NCBI RefSeq assembly: GCF_029846715.1
Contig: NZ_JARVWW010000033.1
Coordinates: 23,342-87,341, forward strand
Length of the DNA: 64,000 bases
Source: Bradyrhizobium nivariense
GTDB lineage: Bacteria; Pseudomonadota; Alphaproteobacteria; Rhizobiales; Xanthobacteraceae
Direction: 5' to 3'
A program made the position numbers and the translations under genes. The notes under the pieces were generated by a model. That model did no database searches and was not told the origin of the DNA. It worked only from the letters and a program-made list of their open reading frames with translations. Below are positions 42,281-50,295 of the stretch, piece after piece (the stretch's first letter is position 1; each line of letters begins with the position of its first letter).

Positions 42281-45200
42281 ATGCCCTTTTCCTCCTCCCC
42301 CTTCGCTTCCGAGCGGCTCCCCGGCGCCGGCGTCACTGCGGTGCTCGGGCCGACCAACACCGGCAAGACCCATCTCGCCATCGAGCGGATGCTCGCGCAT
42401 CCCTCCGGCATGATCGGGCTGCCGCTGCGCCTGCTCGCGCGCGAGGTCTACAACAAGATCGCCGCGCGGGTCGGCCCCGACGCCGTCGCGCTGATCACCG
42501 GCGAGGAGAAGATCAAGCCGAAATCGCCGCGCTACTGGGTCTCGACCGTCGAGGCGATGCCGCGGGATCTCGACGTCTCGTTCCTCGCCGTCGACGAGGT
42601 GCAGATCGCCTCCGATCTCGAACGCGGCCACGTCTTCACCGACCGCATCCTCAACCGCCGCGGCCGCGATGAGACGCTGCTCTTGGGCGCTGCGACAATG
42701 CGTCCGATCATCGAGCGGCTGCTGCCGGGCGTCTCCATGATCACGCGACCGCGGCTGTCGCAGCTGGAATTCGCCGGCGACCGCAAGATCACGCGGCAGC
42801 CGCGCCGTACCGCCATCGTCGCCTTCTCGGCCGACGAGGTCTACGCCATCGCCGAGCTGATCCGCCGCCAGCATGGCGGCGCCGCCGTGGTGCTGGGCTC
42901 GCTGTCGCCGCGCACCCGCAATGCGCAGGTGGCGATGTTCCAGAACGGCGAGGTCGATTACCTCGTCGCCACCGACGCCGTCGGCATGGGCCTCAATCTC
43001 GACGTCGACCACGTCGCCTTCGCCTCCGACCGCAAGTTCGACGGCTACCAGTTCCGCCGCCTGACGCCGTCCGAATTCGCCCAGATCGCCGGCCGCGCCG
43101 GCCGCGCCACCCGCAACGGCACCTTCGGCACCACCGGCCGCTGCGCGCCATTCGAGCCCGAGCTCGTCAATGCGCTGCAGAACCACACCTTCGACCCCGT
43201 GAAGGTTTTGCAATGGCGCAATTCCAAGCTGGATTTCGCCTCCCTCGGCGCGCTCCAGGTGTCCCTGAACCTGGCCCCCGGCCACGAGGCGCTGACGCGC
43301 GCGCCGATCGCCGAGGACATGCGCGTGCTCGACCACGCCGCCCGCGACGTCGAGGTGCGCGATGTCGCGCATGGCAAGGCGGCGGTGGAACGGCTGTGGG
43401 AGGCCTGCCAGATCCCGGACTACCGAAAACTGTCGCCGGCCGCCCATGCCGAGCTGGTCACCACGCTCTACGGCTTCCTGATGCAGAAGGGATGCATCCC
43501 CGACGCCTGGTTCAGGACCCAGATCGACCAGGCCGACCGCGTCGACGGCGATATCGACACGCTGTCGGCCCGGATCGCGCAGATTCGCACCTGGACCTTC
43601 GTCGCCAACCGCCCCGACTGGCTGAAAGACCCCGAACGCTGGCAGGGGATCGCGCGGGAGATCGAAAATAAATTATCGGATGCGCTCCATGAACGCTTGA
43701 CTGAGCGTTTCGTTGATCGCCGGACCAGTGTATTGATGCGCCGCCTGCGGGAGAACACGAGCTTGAATACTGAAATCGGCAAGACCGGCGAAGTCATCGT
43801 CGAAGGCCATGTCATCGGCCGCCTCGACGGCTTCACCTTTGCACCGGATGCGGCGGAAGCCGGCTCCGATGCGAAAGCGTTGCAGGCTGCAGCGCAGGCC
43901 GTGCTCGCCGGCGAGATCAACGCGCGCGCCGAAAAACTCGGCAACGCGCCGGACGAGCAGTTCGTGCTGACCTCGGAAGGCATCATCCGCTGGACCGGCG
44001 ACGCCGTGGCGCGGCTGTCTGCCGCAGAGGAGGCGCTGCATCCGCGCATCCGCATCATCTCCGACGAGCGCCTGACGGGCGGCCCCCGCGACAAGGTGCA
44101 GGCCCGGCTCGACCTCTGGCTCAAGACGCATGTCGAAAAGCTGCTCGGGCCGATGTTCGAGCTCAGCAAGGCCGAGGACGTCACCGGCATCGCCCGCGGC
44201 ATCGCCTATCAGCTCGTCGAGGCGCTCGGCGTGCTGGAGCGCCAGAAGATCGCCAACGAGCTCAAGGACCTCGACCAGCCCTCGCGCGCCGTCCTGCGCA
44301 AATACGGCGTCCGCTTCGGCGCCTATCACATCTATTTCCCCGGCCTGCTCAAGCCGGCCGGGCGTGCGCTGGCCGCGCTGCTCTGGGCGCTGAAGCAGGA
44401 CAATGTCGATCCCTCCGCGCTGTCGGGCGCGCAGCATCTGGCAAGTTCCGGCCGCACCTCGTTCCCGGTCGACAAGCAGCTGCCGCGCGATGCCTATCGC
44501 GTGCTCGGCTACAAGCAGGCCGGCGAGCGCGCCGTGCGCGTCGACATATTGGAGCGTCTTGCCGATCTGATCCGTCCGGCGCTGGCCTGGCGCGAGAACG
44601 CATCCGGCGAAAAGCCTGCCGGTGCGTTCGACGGCCGCAGCTTTATCGTGACGCAGGCGATGACCTCGCTCACCGGCTCGGCCGGTGAGGACTTTGCGTC
44701 CGTGCTGCGCGCGCTCGGCTATCGCATGGACAAGCGTCCGCCGCTGCCGGCGAAGCCGGCTGCGGCTGTTGCCGAGGCGCCTGTTGCTGAAGCCGGTGCT
44801 GAGGCTCCGGCCGAGGCGGCACCAACCGAAATGCAGGTCGAGGATGCCGCCGTGCCTGCGGATTCCGCGATCGAAGCCGCCGCCGAGCCTGTTACCGTCG
44901 AAGACGCGCCCGGGATGGAACAGCACGACGAGCCCGCGCACGAAGAGCCCGCGCTCGAGGCTTCCCCGGAGGCGCCCGTCACGCCGGAAGACGCTCCCGG
45001 CATCGCGCCACCGGCCGAAGAAGCTGCGGTCTCCGCTGAAGCTGCCGAAGCCGCTCCCGCCGAAACCGCTCCCGCAGAGACTGCTGCAACCGAAGCCGCT
45101 GCGTCGGCCGATGCCGCTGCGCCGGTTGAGGCCGCGGCCACGCCCGCTGAGCCCGAGCTCATCGAGGTCTGGCGTCCGGGCGGCCGTCACGACGATCGCA

Positions 45201-45724
45201 AGCCGCGCCACGAGCGCCATCGCAACCAGCGTCATCACCAGCCGCGTCCGCAGGCCGGTGCTGAAGCAGGCGTCGCGGCGCCTGCTGAAGGCGAAGCCGC
45301 GCAGGCCGCCGACGGCGAGAAGCGCGGCGAGCGTCATCGCCATGGCGGCGGCCATCGTCGGGATTCTGGTCGCGATGGCGGCAGAGACTTCCGCAAGCCG
45401 CGCGAAGGTGGCGGCGAAGGTGCGCCGCGTCCCGAGGGTCGCGACGACAACAACCGCCGCTTCGAGGGCAAGGATCGCAACAACAAGGACCGCGACAACA
45501 AGGATCGCGATCGCAACAAGGGCAAGTTCGGCGGCGATCGCGACAAGGGCCGCGACAACCGTGGCCGCGACCGCGACAAGGGCCGCGACCGCCAGGGCGG
45601 GCCGTCGCTGCGTCCCTACGCATCGAGCGCCAATCCGCGCGAGCGCGATCGTCCGGTCGATCCGAACTCGCCGTTCGCAAAGCTCGCCGCGCTGAAAGAG
45701 CAGCTGTCCGGCCGTAAGGAGTGA
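42281..45724 (+). CDS. Suv3-like DExH-box RNA helicase with long disordered C-terminus
   Basis: A protein of 1147 residues. The helicase core comes first: AVLGPTNTGKTHLAIERMLA (motif I), ALITGEEKI, YWVSTVEAMP and FLAVDEVQIASDLERGHVFT (DExH-type motif II), LLGAATMRPI, VLGSLSPRTRNAQV, ATDAVGMGLNLDVDHVAFAS and FAQIAGRAGRATRNGTFGTT (motif VI). From about residue 820 the protein becomes an Ala/Glu-rich linker, then a basic Arg/Asp/Lys/Gly-rich tail (KDRDRNKGKFGGDRDKGRDN) suited to RNA or phase separation. Resembles the mitochondrial Suv3 RNA-degradosome helicase. The next S4 gene starts 4 bases after its stop. Confidence 0.93.
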   Translation: MPFSSSPFASERLPGAGVTAVLGPTNTGKTHLAIERMLAHPSGMIGLPLRLLAREVYNKIAARVGPDAVALITGEEKIKPKSPRYWVSTVEAMPRDLDVSFLAVDEVQIASDLERGHVFTDRILNRRGRDETLLLGAATMRPIIERLLPGVSMITRPRLSQLEFAGDRKITRQPRRTAIVAFSADEVYAIAELIRRQHGGAAVVLGSLSPRTRNAQVAMFQNGEVDYLVATDAVGMGLNLDVDHVAFASDRKFDGYQFRRLTPSEFAQIAGRAGRATRNGTFGTTGRCAPFEPELVNALQNHTFDPVKVLQWRNSKLDFASLGALQVSLNLAPGHEALTRAPIAEDMRVLDHAARDVEVRDVAHGKAAVERLWEACQIPDYRKLSPAAHAELVTTLYGFLMQKGCIPDAWFRTQIDQADRVDGDIDTLSARIAQIRTWTFVANRPDWLKDPERWQGIAREIENKLSDALHERLTERFVDRRTSVLMRRLRENTSLNTEIGKTGEVIVEGHVIGRLDGFTFAPDAAEAGSDAKALQAAAQAVLAGEINARAEKLGNAPDEQFVLTSEGIIRWTGDAVARLSAAEEALHPRIRIISDERLTGGPRDKVQARLDLWLKTHVEKLLGPMFELSKAEDVTGIARGIAYQLVEALGVLERQKIANELKDLDQPSRAVLRKYGVRFGAYHIYFPGLLKPAGRALAALLWALKQDNVDPSALSGAQHLASSGRTSFPVDKQLPRDAYRVLGYKQAGERAVRVDILERLADLIRPALAWRENASGEKPAGAFDGRSFIVTQAMTSLTGSAGEDFASVLRALGYRMDKRPPLPAKPAAAVAEAPVAEAGAEAPAEAAPTEMQVEDAAVPADSAIEAAAEPVTVEDAPGMEQHDEPAHEEPALEASPEAPVTPEDAPGIAPPAEEAAVSAEAAEAAPAETAPAETAATEAAASADAAAPVEAAATPAEPELIEVWRPGGRHDDRKPRHERHRNQRHHQPRPQAGAEAGVAAPAEGEAAQAADGEKRGERHRHGGGHRRDSGRDGGRDFRKPREGGGEGAPRPEGRDDNNRRFEGKDRNNKDRDNKDRDRNKGKFGGDRDKGRDNRGRDRDKGRDRQGGPSLRPYASSANPRERDRPVDPNSPFAKLAALKEQLSGRKE

Positions 45725-45728
45725 GCCC

Positions 45729-46016
45729 ACGACCGAGCGGCAGCGCATCGACAAATGGCTGTGGCACGCGCGGGTGGTGAAGGCGCGCACCTCCGCCGCC
45801 GAGCTTGTCGAGTCCGGCCATGTTCGCGTCAACGGCGCACGCGAGAAATCGCCGGGGCATGCGATCAAGATCGGCGACGTGCTCACCATCGCGCTCGATC
45901 GCACCGTGCGCGTCTTGAAAGTCGCAGCCTTCAACGAGCGCCGCGGCGATGCCGCCTCCGCCCGTGTGCTCTACGAAGAGCTGAGTGAAGGCACTCCAAA
46001 TGCCCGGCGCAATTAA
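45729..46016 (+). CDS. S4-domain RNA-binding protein (Hsp15-like), apparent ACG start
   Basis: About 95 residues. Reading from ACG 45729 gives TTERQRIDKWLWHARVVKAR, then TSAAELVESGHVRVNGAREK, a complete S4/Hsp15-like RNA-binding domain, with IKIGDVLTIALDRTVRVLKV. No ATG, GTG or TTG in this frame precedes the domain. AAGGAG lies 8 bases before the ACG, exactly where an ATG is expected; GTG 45774 would remove the first helix and the WLW motif. The start codon seems to have changed from ATG to ACG, or ACG is used. Likely helps ribosome recycling or RNA handling. Confidence 0.82.
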   Translation, partial: TTERQRIDKWLWHARVVKARTSAAELVESGHVRVNGAREKSPGHAIKIGDVLTIALDRTVRVLKVAAFNERRGDAASARVLYEELSEGTPNARRN

Positions 46017-46147
46017 TTGCGCTTTGAATTCATTTCTTGGTCGATCGAGCCATAAAGCCGTCATGATCGGCCGTTCCTGAGCTTGCAGCGCCGGGCCATC
46101 CGCGCTACGCAAGCCGCGACTTTTAAAAGAGCTTTTCGGAGCGTTGG

Positions 46148-46486
46148 ATGACTTACGTCGTCACTGAAGCCTGCATCAAGTGCAAGTACACCGACTGCGT
46201 CGAGGTCTGCCCGGTCGACTGTTTCTACGAGGGCGAGAACATGCTCGTCATCCATCCTGACGAGTGCATCGACTGCGGCGTGTGCGAGCCGGAATGCCCC
46301 GCCGACGCCATCAAGCCGGACACGGAACCGGGCCTGGAAAAGTGGCTCACCGTCAACGCCGATTACGCCAAGAGCTGGCCGAACATCACCCAGAAGAAAG
46401 AATCACCCGCCGACGCCAAGGAGTTCGACGGCGTGGAGGGCAAGTTCGACAAATATTTCTCTTCGAACCCCGGCTCCGGCGACTAA
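46148..46486 (+). CDS. fdxA: Seven-iron ferredoxin FdxA
   Basis: A protein of 112 residues. The Cys motifs are TEACIKCKYTDCVEVCPVDC, then DECIDCGVCEPECPADAIKP, giving one [3Fe-4S] and one [4Fe-4S] cluster. The C-terminal extension with WPNITQKKESPADAKEFDG is standard for FdxA. Soluble electron carrier. It stands alone; carD follows after about 345 bases. Confidence 0.95.
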   Translation: MTYVVTEACIKCKYTDCVEVCPVDCFYEGENMLVIHPDECIDCGVCEPECPADAIKPDTEPGLEKWLTVNADYAKSWPNITQKKESPADAKEFDGVEGKFDKYFSSNPGSGD

Positions 46487-46555
46487 TTTGGGCCTAAACT
46501 TAACCCTAATGGCGGCGTAACCGTCGAAAGCCAGCCCTCAAGACCCCTAAATCAT

Positions 46556-46591
46556 TGATTTTTGCGGGAAATGTGCTATATTGGGCACATT
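46556..46591 (+). promoter_or_regulatory. Probable promoter with an operator-like inverted repeat before carD
   Basis: TTGATT (46556-46561) and TATATT (46577-46582) form a possible -35/-10, with a short 15-base spacer. AATGTGC (46570-46576) and GCACATT (46585-46591) make a 7-base inverted repeat flanking the -10. Regulation is inferred and the spacing is weak. Confidence 0.45.
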
Positions 46592-46831
46592 AAGCCGAAC
46601 CCTGGTCAGCCCCGTCGGCCCCGTTGGGTTCCCGTGAAACCAGATGTCGAACAGGGGCGTGGCAGTTTCCGCGCGCAGGCTGTGTCACAGAAAACGCGTA
46701 AAAAGAGTACTTCAGCGAAGGCTTCCCGTAAGGAGCCCAAGAAAGTCGCCGCGGCCAGCCGTAGCGCATCCAAGGGTCGGACCGCGACGAAGGCGCCGGC
46801 TGCAAAGTCCTCGAAGAACAAAAGAAGCGCA

Positions 46832-47662
46832 ATGCCTAACAAGACTGCCAAGCCGGCCGCGAAAGCGACCGTTGCCAAGCCTGTTGCTAAGCCTGCTGTT
46901 GCCAAGGCGCCCGCTGCCAAGGCTCCCGCTGCCAAGCCCGCCGCGCCGAAGGCTGCTGTTGTTGCTGCTGCTCCTGCCAAGGCCCCTGTCGCTGCCGCCA
47001 AACCGGCCGTGAAGCCCGCGGCTGCTGCGCCGAAGGTCGAGGAAAAGAAGGTTGTGACCCAGCGTCAGGGCTTCAAGGCCAACGAATTCGTCGTCTATCC
47101 CGCTCATGGCGTCGGCCAGATCCTGGCCATCGAGGAGCAGGAGATCGCCGGCGCGAAGCTCGAGCTGTTCGTCATCAACTTCATCAAGGACAAGATGACG
47201 CTGCGCGTGCCGACCGCCAAGGTCGCCAATGTCGGCATGCGCAAGCTGTCCGAGCCCGCGCTGGTGAAGCGTGCGCTCGAGACACTCAAGGGCCGTGCCC
47301 GCGTCAAGCGCACCATGTGGTCGCGCCGCGCCCAGGAATACGAAGCGAAGATCAATTCGGGCGACATCGTCGCGATCGCGGAAGTCGTGCGCGACCTCTA
47401 CCGTTCCGAGTCGCAGCCCGAGCAGTCCTACAGCGAACGCCAGCTCTATGAAGCAGCGCTCGACCGTCTCTCTCGCGAGATCGCGGTGGTGCAGCACTCG
47501 ACCGAGACCGAAGCGGTCAAGGAGATCGAGGCCCAGCTCGCCAAGAGCCCGCGCCGCACCGGCGCCAAGTCGGAAGCCGCCGAAGGCGAGGCCGATACGG
47601 ATGCCGAGGGCGATAGCGACGAGACCGATGGCGGCACTACGGTCGCCGACGAGGCGGCGTAA
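46832..47662 (+). CDS. CarD-family transcription regulator
   Basis: From ATG 46832, 276 residues. After a Lys/Ala-rich lead (KTAKPAAKATVAKPVAKPAV), the RNA-polymerase-interacting domain reads GFKANEFVVYPAHGVGQILA, KLELFVINFIKDKMTLRVPT, and the helical DNA-binding part has VKRALETLKGRARVKRTMWS, RRAQEYEAKINSGDIVAIAE, VVRDLYRSESQPEQSYSERQ. CarD binds RNA polymerase and steadies open complexes. The Lys/Ala-rich composition continues in frame upstream of the ATG to at least 46682, so a longer H1-like N-terminus (GTG 46682 or 46634) is possible. A strong terminator follows. Confidence 0.9.
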   Translation: MPNKTAKPAAKATVAKPVAKPAVAKAPAAKAPAAKPAAPKAAVVAAAPAKAPVAAAKPAVKPAAAAPKVEEKKVVTQRQGFKANEFVVYPAHGVGQILAIEEQEIAGAKLELFVINFIKDKMTLRVPTAKVANVGMRKLSEPALVKRALETLKGRARVKRTMWSRRAQEYEAKINSGDIVAIAEVVRDLYRSESQPEQSYSERQLYEAALDRLSREIAVVQHSTETEAVKEIEAQLAKSPRRTGAKSEAAEGEADTDAEGDSDETDGGTTVADEAA

Positions 47663-47690
47663 GCGTCTCGCCCGTTCATCGCAACAGATC

Positions 47691-47720
47691 AAAGCCCGGC
47701 CGTTTGGCCGGGCTTTTTGT
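47691..47720 (+). terminator. Rho-independent terminator of the carD gene
   Basis: Stem AAAGCCCGGCC (47691-47701) / GGCCGGGCTTT (47706-47716) with a GTTT loop, followed by TTGTTTG. A textbook terminator 28 bases past the stop. Confidence 0.92.
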
Positions 47721-47791
47721 TTGGGGCGCTCCGTCGGGGATACGCTGTGCTGACACACCCTATAGGACCGCCACAATATCAGCGCGCTCGC

Positions 47792-48217
47792 TCAATCTCG
47801 CTCCGGGCGATAGCCTTGGGCTGCGACGGGGGCGGCTGCCGGCACTCCACGCGAGGCTACGATGGCGCCGCCCGCGTTCTGCTGCAGGATCAAGACGTCG
47901 ATGCCGCCGGGTGTGACCGCGATGACGAAATCATAGCCGTCGAGCAGCCGCGCAACAACGCGATTCAGCGGTGCATTGAGCTTCAGTGTTCTCGCGGCGT
48001 CGAGCGCCCCCTTGCTGTGGTAGCGCAGAGCAAACTTCGCCTGTAACGCGTCGAGCACGTCGCGCAGCGGAGCATCCGCGACGTCGATGCGGACCGCGTC
48101 TGCGCGCCCTTCGATGCTGATCTGCGTCCGTGCCGCCACGCTGTGGCCCGCAATCAGCGCGAGCGCCAGGCCGCCGGCCAGCGGCACGGCCAGGCGCAAG
48201 CTGAAGGGCGGCATCAT
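47792..48217 (-). CDS. Secreted STN-like (secretin/TonB N-terminal) domain protein
   Basis: A protein of 141 residues from ATG 48217. The signal peptide is SLRLAVPLAGGLALALIAGH, cleaved near SVAARTQ. The rest, RIDVADAPLRDVLDALQAKF, ALRYHSKGALDAARTLKLNA, PLNRVVARLLDGYDFVIAV, has the STN β-α-β pattern that starts TonB-transducer and secretin proteins. Here the domain stands alone. Ribosome site GGGGGA precedes the ATG. Possibly a periplasmic signalling adaptor; function unknown. Confidence 0.75.
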   Translation of the reverse strand: MMPPFSLRLAVPLAGGLALALIAGHSVAARTQISIEGRADAVRIDVADAPLRDVLDALQAKFALRYHSKGALDAARTLKLNAPLNRVVARLLDGYDFVIAVTPGGIDVLILQQNAGGAIVASRGVPAAAPVAAQGYRPERD

Positions 48218-48310
48218 TCCCCCGAAGACGAGACAAACGCCCGCCGGCGGTGCCGGCGGGCGCGATGGGATAGCAGGATCGGATCCGCAGGGAAATCCCC
48301 AGCAGCGCAA

Positions 48311-49474
48311 CTAATCGTCGCCGCGCTTGGGCGGAGCGGGAACGGCGGTGCGATTACCCGGCACGATCTGCGGCTGGAACGCAAACACCTCACGGCTGCG
48401 GTCGTCCACGAACACCTTCAGCCAGTGCGCGTCGTTGTTGCCGTTTTCCTGATGGTCGCCGAAGGTCTCGACCCGAACGAAGTTTTCGAGGCGCTGGCCC
48501 TTGGCATCAAGGAAGGGTCGGTCGATCCGGAAGTAATGGGAGTCGCCATGGACATAGGCGACCGGCTTACTGAAGCCGACGACTTCGTCGCGCAGCGCAA
48601 CCAGGAAAGCCTGGAAGCCGTCGGGCTGACCGTCGGTTTCCGCGAGTGTCTGCGGGTCGCGCAACGGTGCGCGCGTCCCATCCGTCAGATCCCAGCCCGG
48701 ATCGGCCTGCGATATGAACATGACGGCCGAGGCGCGATAGGTCCTCGCCATTTCGAAGGTCTGCTGCATCCACACGATGTTGGCGCTGTTTCGTGCGGCC
48801 CATTCGGCATTGTCGGGGGCGGTATCGCAAAGATTGTTGCACGATCCCTGGATGTTGAGCGTGGCGTAGACCACGCCCTTCATGATCCAGCGGCGGTTTT
48901 CGACACAGCCCGTGAGTTGATTGTTGTGATCGAGACAGAGCTTGTCGTGCTGGACCTGCTGCTTGATCGGTCGCTGTCCGAGGGAATAGTCGGTGCTGAA
49001 GAACAGCTTGCGCTCGTAGTCGAGCCGATCGCGCGACGAATATGAGCCGTTCTTTGCCCGATCGCAGTCCGTCCAGTCGTTATCGCCGGGCGTGACCGTC
49101 GCGGCGGTGTTCAGCGCGTTGAAATACCCAAGCCCCTGCTGGTAGAGCGCATCGCTGCACACGGTGGGCGTCACGGATCTCGGCGTGCCGTTACCGGCCT
49201 TCAGATCGCCGTCGTTGACTACAAAGGCGAGTTTCTGCGCGTTCATGTCGGCAATCAGGTTCGGCACCCCGACCTGTGCCTGGAGGTCGGAATAGGGCAG
49301 ATCGCCCCACAGACCGATGGCGTAAGCGCGGCTCTCGCTTCGTCCGTCCCGGTCGTCATCGTCGGCATGCGCGCTGAAGGTCGGGCAAATCGCGAGAAGC
49401 GCTGCAAACAGAAAGCTGATCCCCCTTCGATAGTCGAAAGCGCGGCTTGCGCGCGTGCCATTCAGTTTCGTCAT
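48311..49474 (-). CDS. Secreted calcineurin-like metallophosphoesterase
   Basis: A protein of 387 residues. The N-terminus has a signal (GISFLFAALLAICPTFSAHA) cleaved near ADDDD. Metallophosphoesterase motifs are GLWGDLPYSD, FVVNDGDLKAGNGTPRS, TVTPGDNDWTDCDRA and, later, VAYVHGDSHYFRID, supplying the dinuclear metal ligands. Four cysteines in the middle (SCNNLCDTAPDNAE and neighbours) may be disulfides. It lies 93 bases upstream of the STN-like gene on the same strand. Substrate unknown. Confidence 0.85.
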   Translation of the reverse strand: MTKLNGTRASRAFDYRRGISFLFAALLAICPTFSAHADDDDRDGRSESRAYAIGLWGDLPYSDLQAQVGVPNLIADMNAQKLAFVVNDGDLKAGNGTPRSVTPTVCSDALYQQGLGYFNALNTAATVTPGDNDWTDCDRAKNGSYSSRDRLDYERKLFFSTDYSLGQRPIKQQVQHDKLCLDHNNQLTGCVENRRWIMKGVVYATLNIQGSCNNLCDTAPDNAEWAARNSANIVWMQQTFEMARTYRASAVMFISQADPGWDLTDGTRAPLRDPQTLAETDGQPDGFQAFLVALRDEVVGFSKPVAYVHGDSHYFRIDRPFLDAKGQRLENFVRVETFGDHQENGNNDAHWLKVFVDDRSREVFAFQPQIVPGNRTAVPAPPKRGDD

Positions 49475-49761
49475 GGTCGCTCCCGAAAATGTTTGGATAA
49501 ACAGAGGCTGCCGCCGGGCAACGTTGCGTTGTCCTGCGTCAGTCGGTTGACAGAAAATAAGAGTTGGTCGCCCCGCCCCTTAGCCTTTGAAGGCGAAACT
49601 CAGCGTACGCTTCCGCTATGACGCCTGCGTGAAACGGTCGCACTTGCGCGCGGGACTGCCGACGAAATAGCGCCGACAAGTGCGGGGGCAGCATCTCGAC
49701 GCAGGCGTACCTGACGACGGATCAAAGCTCACTAAATTCACCTGCCGTATTACGTGCCGAT
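49475..49761. other. Gap with nested inverted repeats between the phosphoesterase and regR
   Basis: 287 bases without a supported gene. ACGCCTGCGT (49621-49630) pairs with ACGCAGGCGT (49699-49708), and nested inside, CGCACTTG (49639-49646) pairs with CAAGTGCG (49677-49684). A cruciform or RNA hairpin of ~88 bases. Also TTGACA at 49547. Possibly a regR terminator/attenuator or a short mobile repeat. Confidence 0.6.
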
Positions 49762-50295
49762 TCACTTCACCGGCCGCTTCTCGAGCTTCCTCGCCAGCGT
49801 GCGCCGGTGCATCCCCAGCCTTCTCGCCGCTTCCGAAATATTAAAGTCGGTCTCGATCAGGGTCTGGTGGATGCGTTCCCATTCCAGCGTCTTGATCGAT
49901 GTCGGCCGGGTGTCGAGCGCGACCTCGGCATTGCCTTCGGCCTTGTTGAAGGCGGCTTCGATGTCGTCGGTGTTCGACGGCTTTGCCAGGTAATGGCATG
50001 CGCCGAGCTTGATGGCCTCGACGGCGGTGGAGATGCTGGCAAAGCCTGTCAGCACCACGATCAGCATCTCCGGATCGTGCGTGTGCAAAAGTTCGACGCA
50101 GGCGAGCCCAGAGGCGCCGCCGAGCTTGAGGTCGACGACGGCATAGCCGAAGGATCGCTCCTCCAGAACTTTCCGCACCTCCTCGATCGAGGCTGCGAGC
50201 ACGACCTCGTAGCCGCGGCGCTCGAACGAACGCTTCAGCGTGCGCGCGAAGCCGGCATCGTCCTCGACGACGATGAGCGAGCGGTCAGGCGTCAA
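49762..50295 (-). CDS. regR: Redox response regulator of the RegA/ActR/RegR group
   Basis: A protein of 177 residues. The receiver domain opens SLIVVEDDAGFARTLKRSFE, with the phospho-acceptor Asp in YAVVDLKLGGASG, Thr in VVLTGFASIS and Lys in HYLAKPSNT. The output is a C-terminal Fis-type helix-turn-helix: FNISEAARRLGMHRRTLARK. The compact form with a Fis-type HTH right after the receiver is the RegA/RegR type that controls redox-dependent genes such as respiration and nitrogen fixation. Its start overlaps regS by 11 bases. Symbol follows Bradyrhizobium usage. Confidence 0.9.
   Translation of the reverse strand: MTPDRSLIVVEDDAGFARTLKRSFERRGYEVVLAASIEEVRKVLEERSFGYAVVDLKLGGASGLACVELLHTHDPEMLIVVLTGFASISTAVEAIKLGACHYLAKPSNTDDIEAAFNKAEGNAEVALDTRPTSIKTLEWERIHQTLIETDFNISEAARRLGMHRRTLARKLEKRPVK

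Noticed and set aside
43673..45934. Minus-strand open frame of 753 codons opposite the helicase tail
   Set aside because: Simple reflection of the repetitive Ala/Glu and RDK codons; no recognisable domain.
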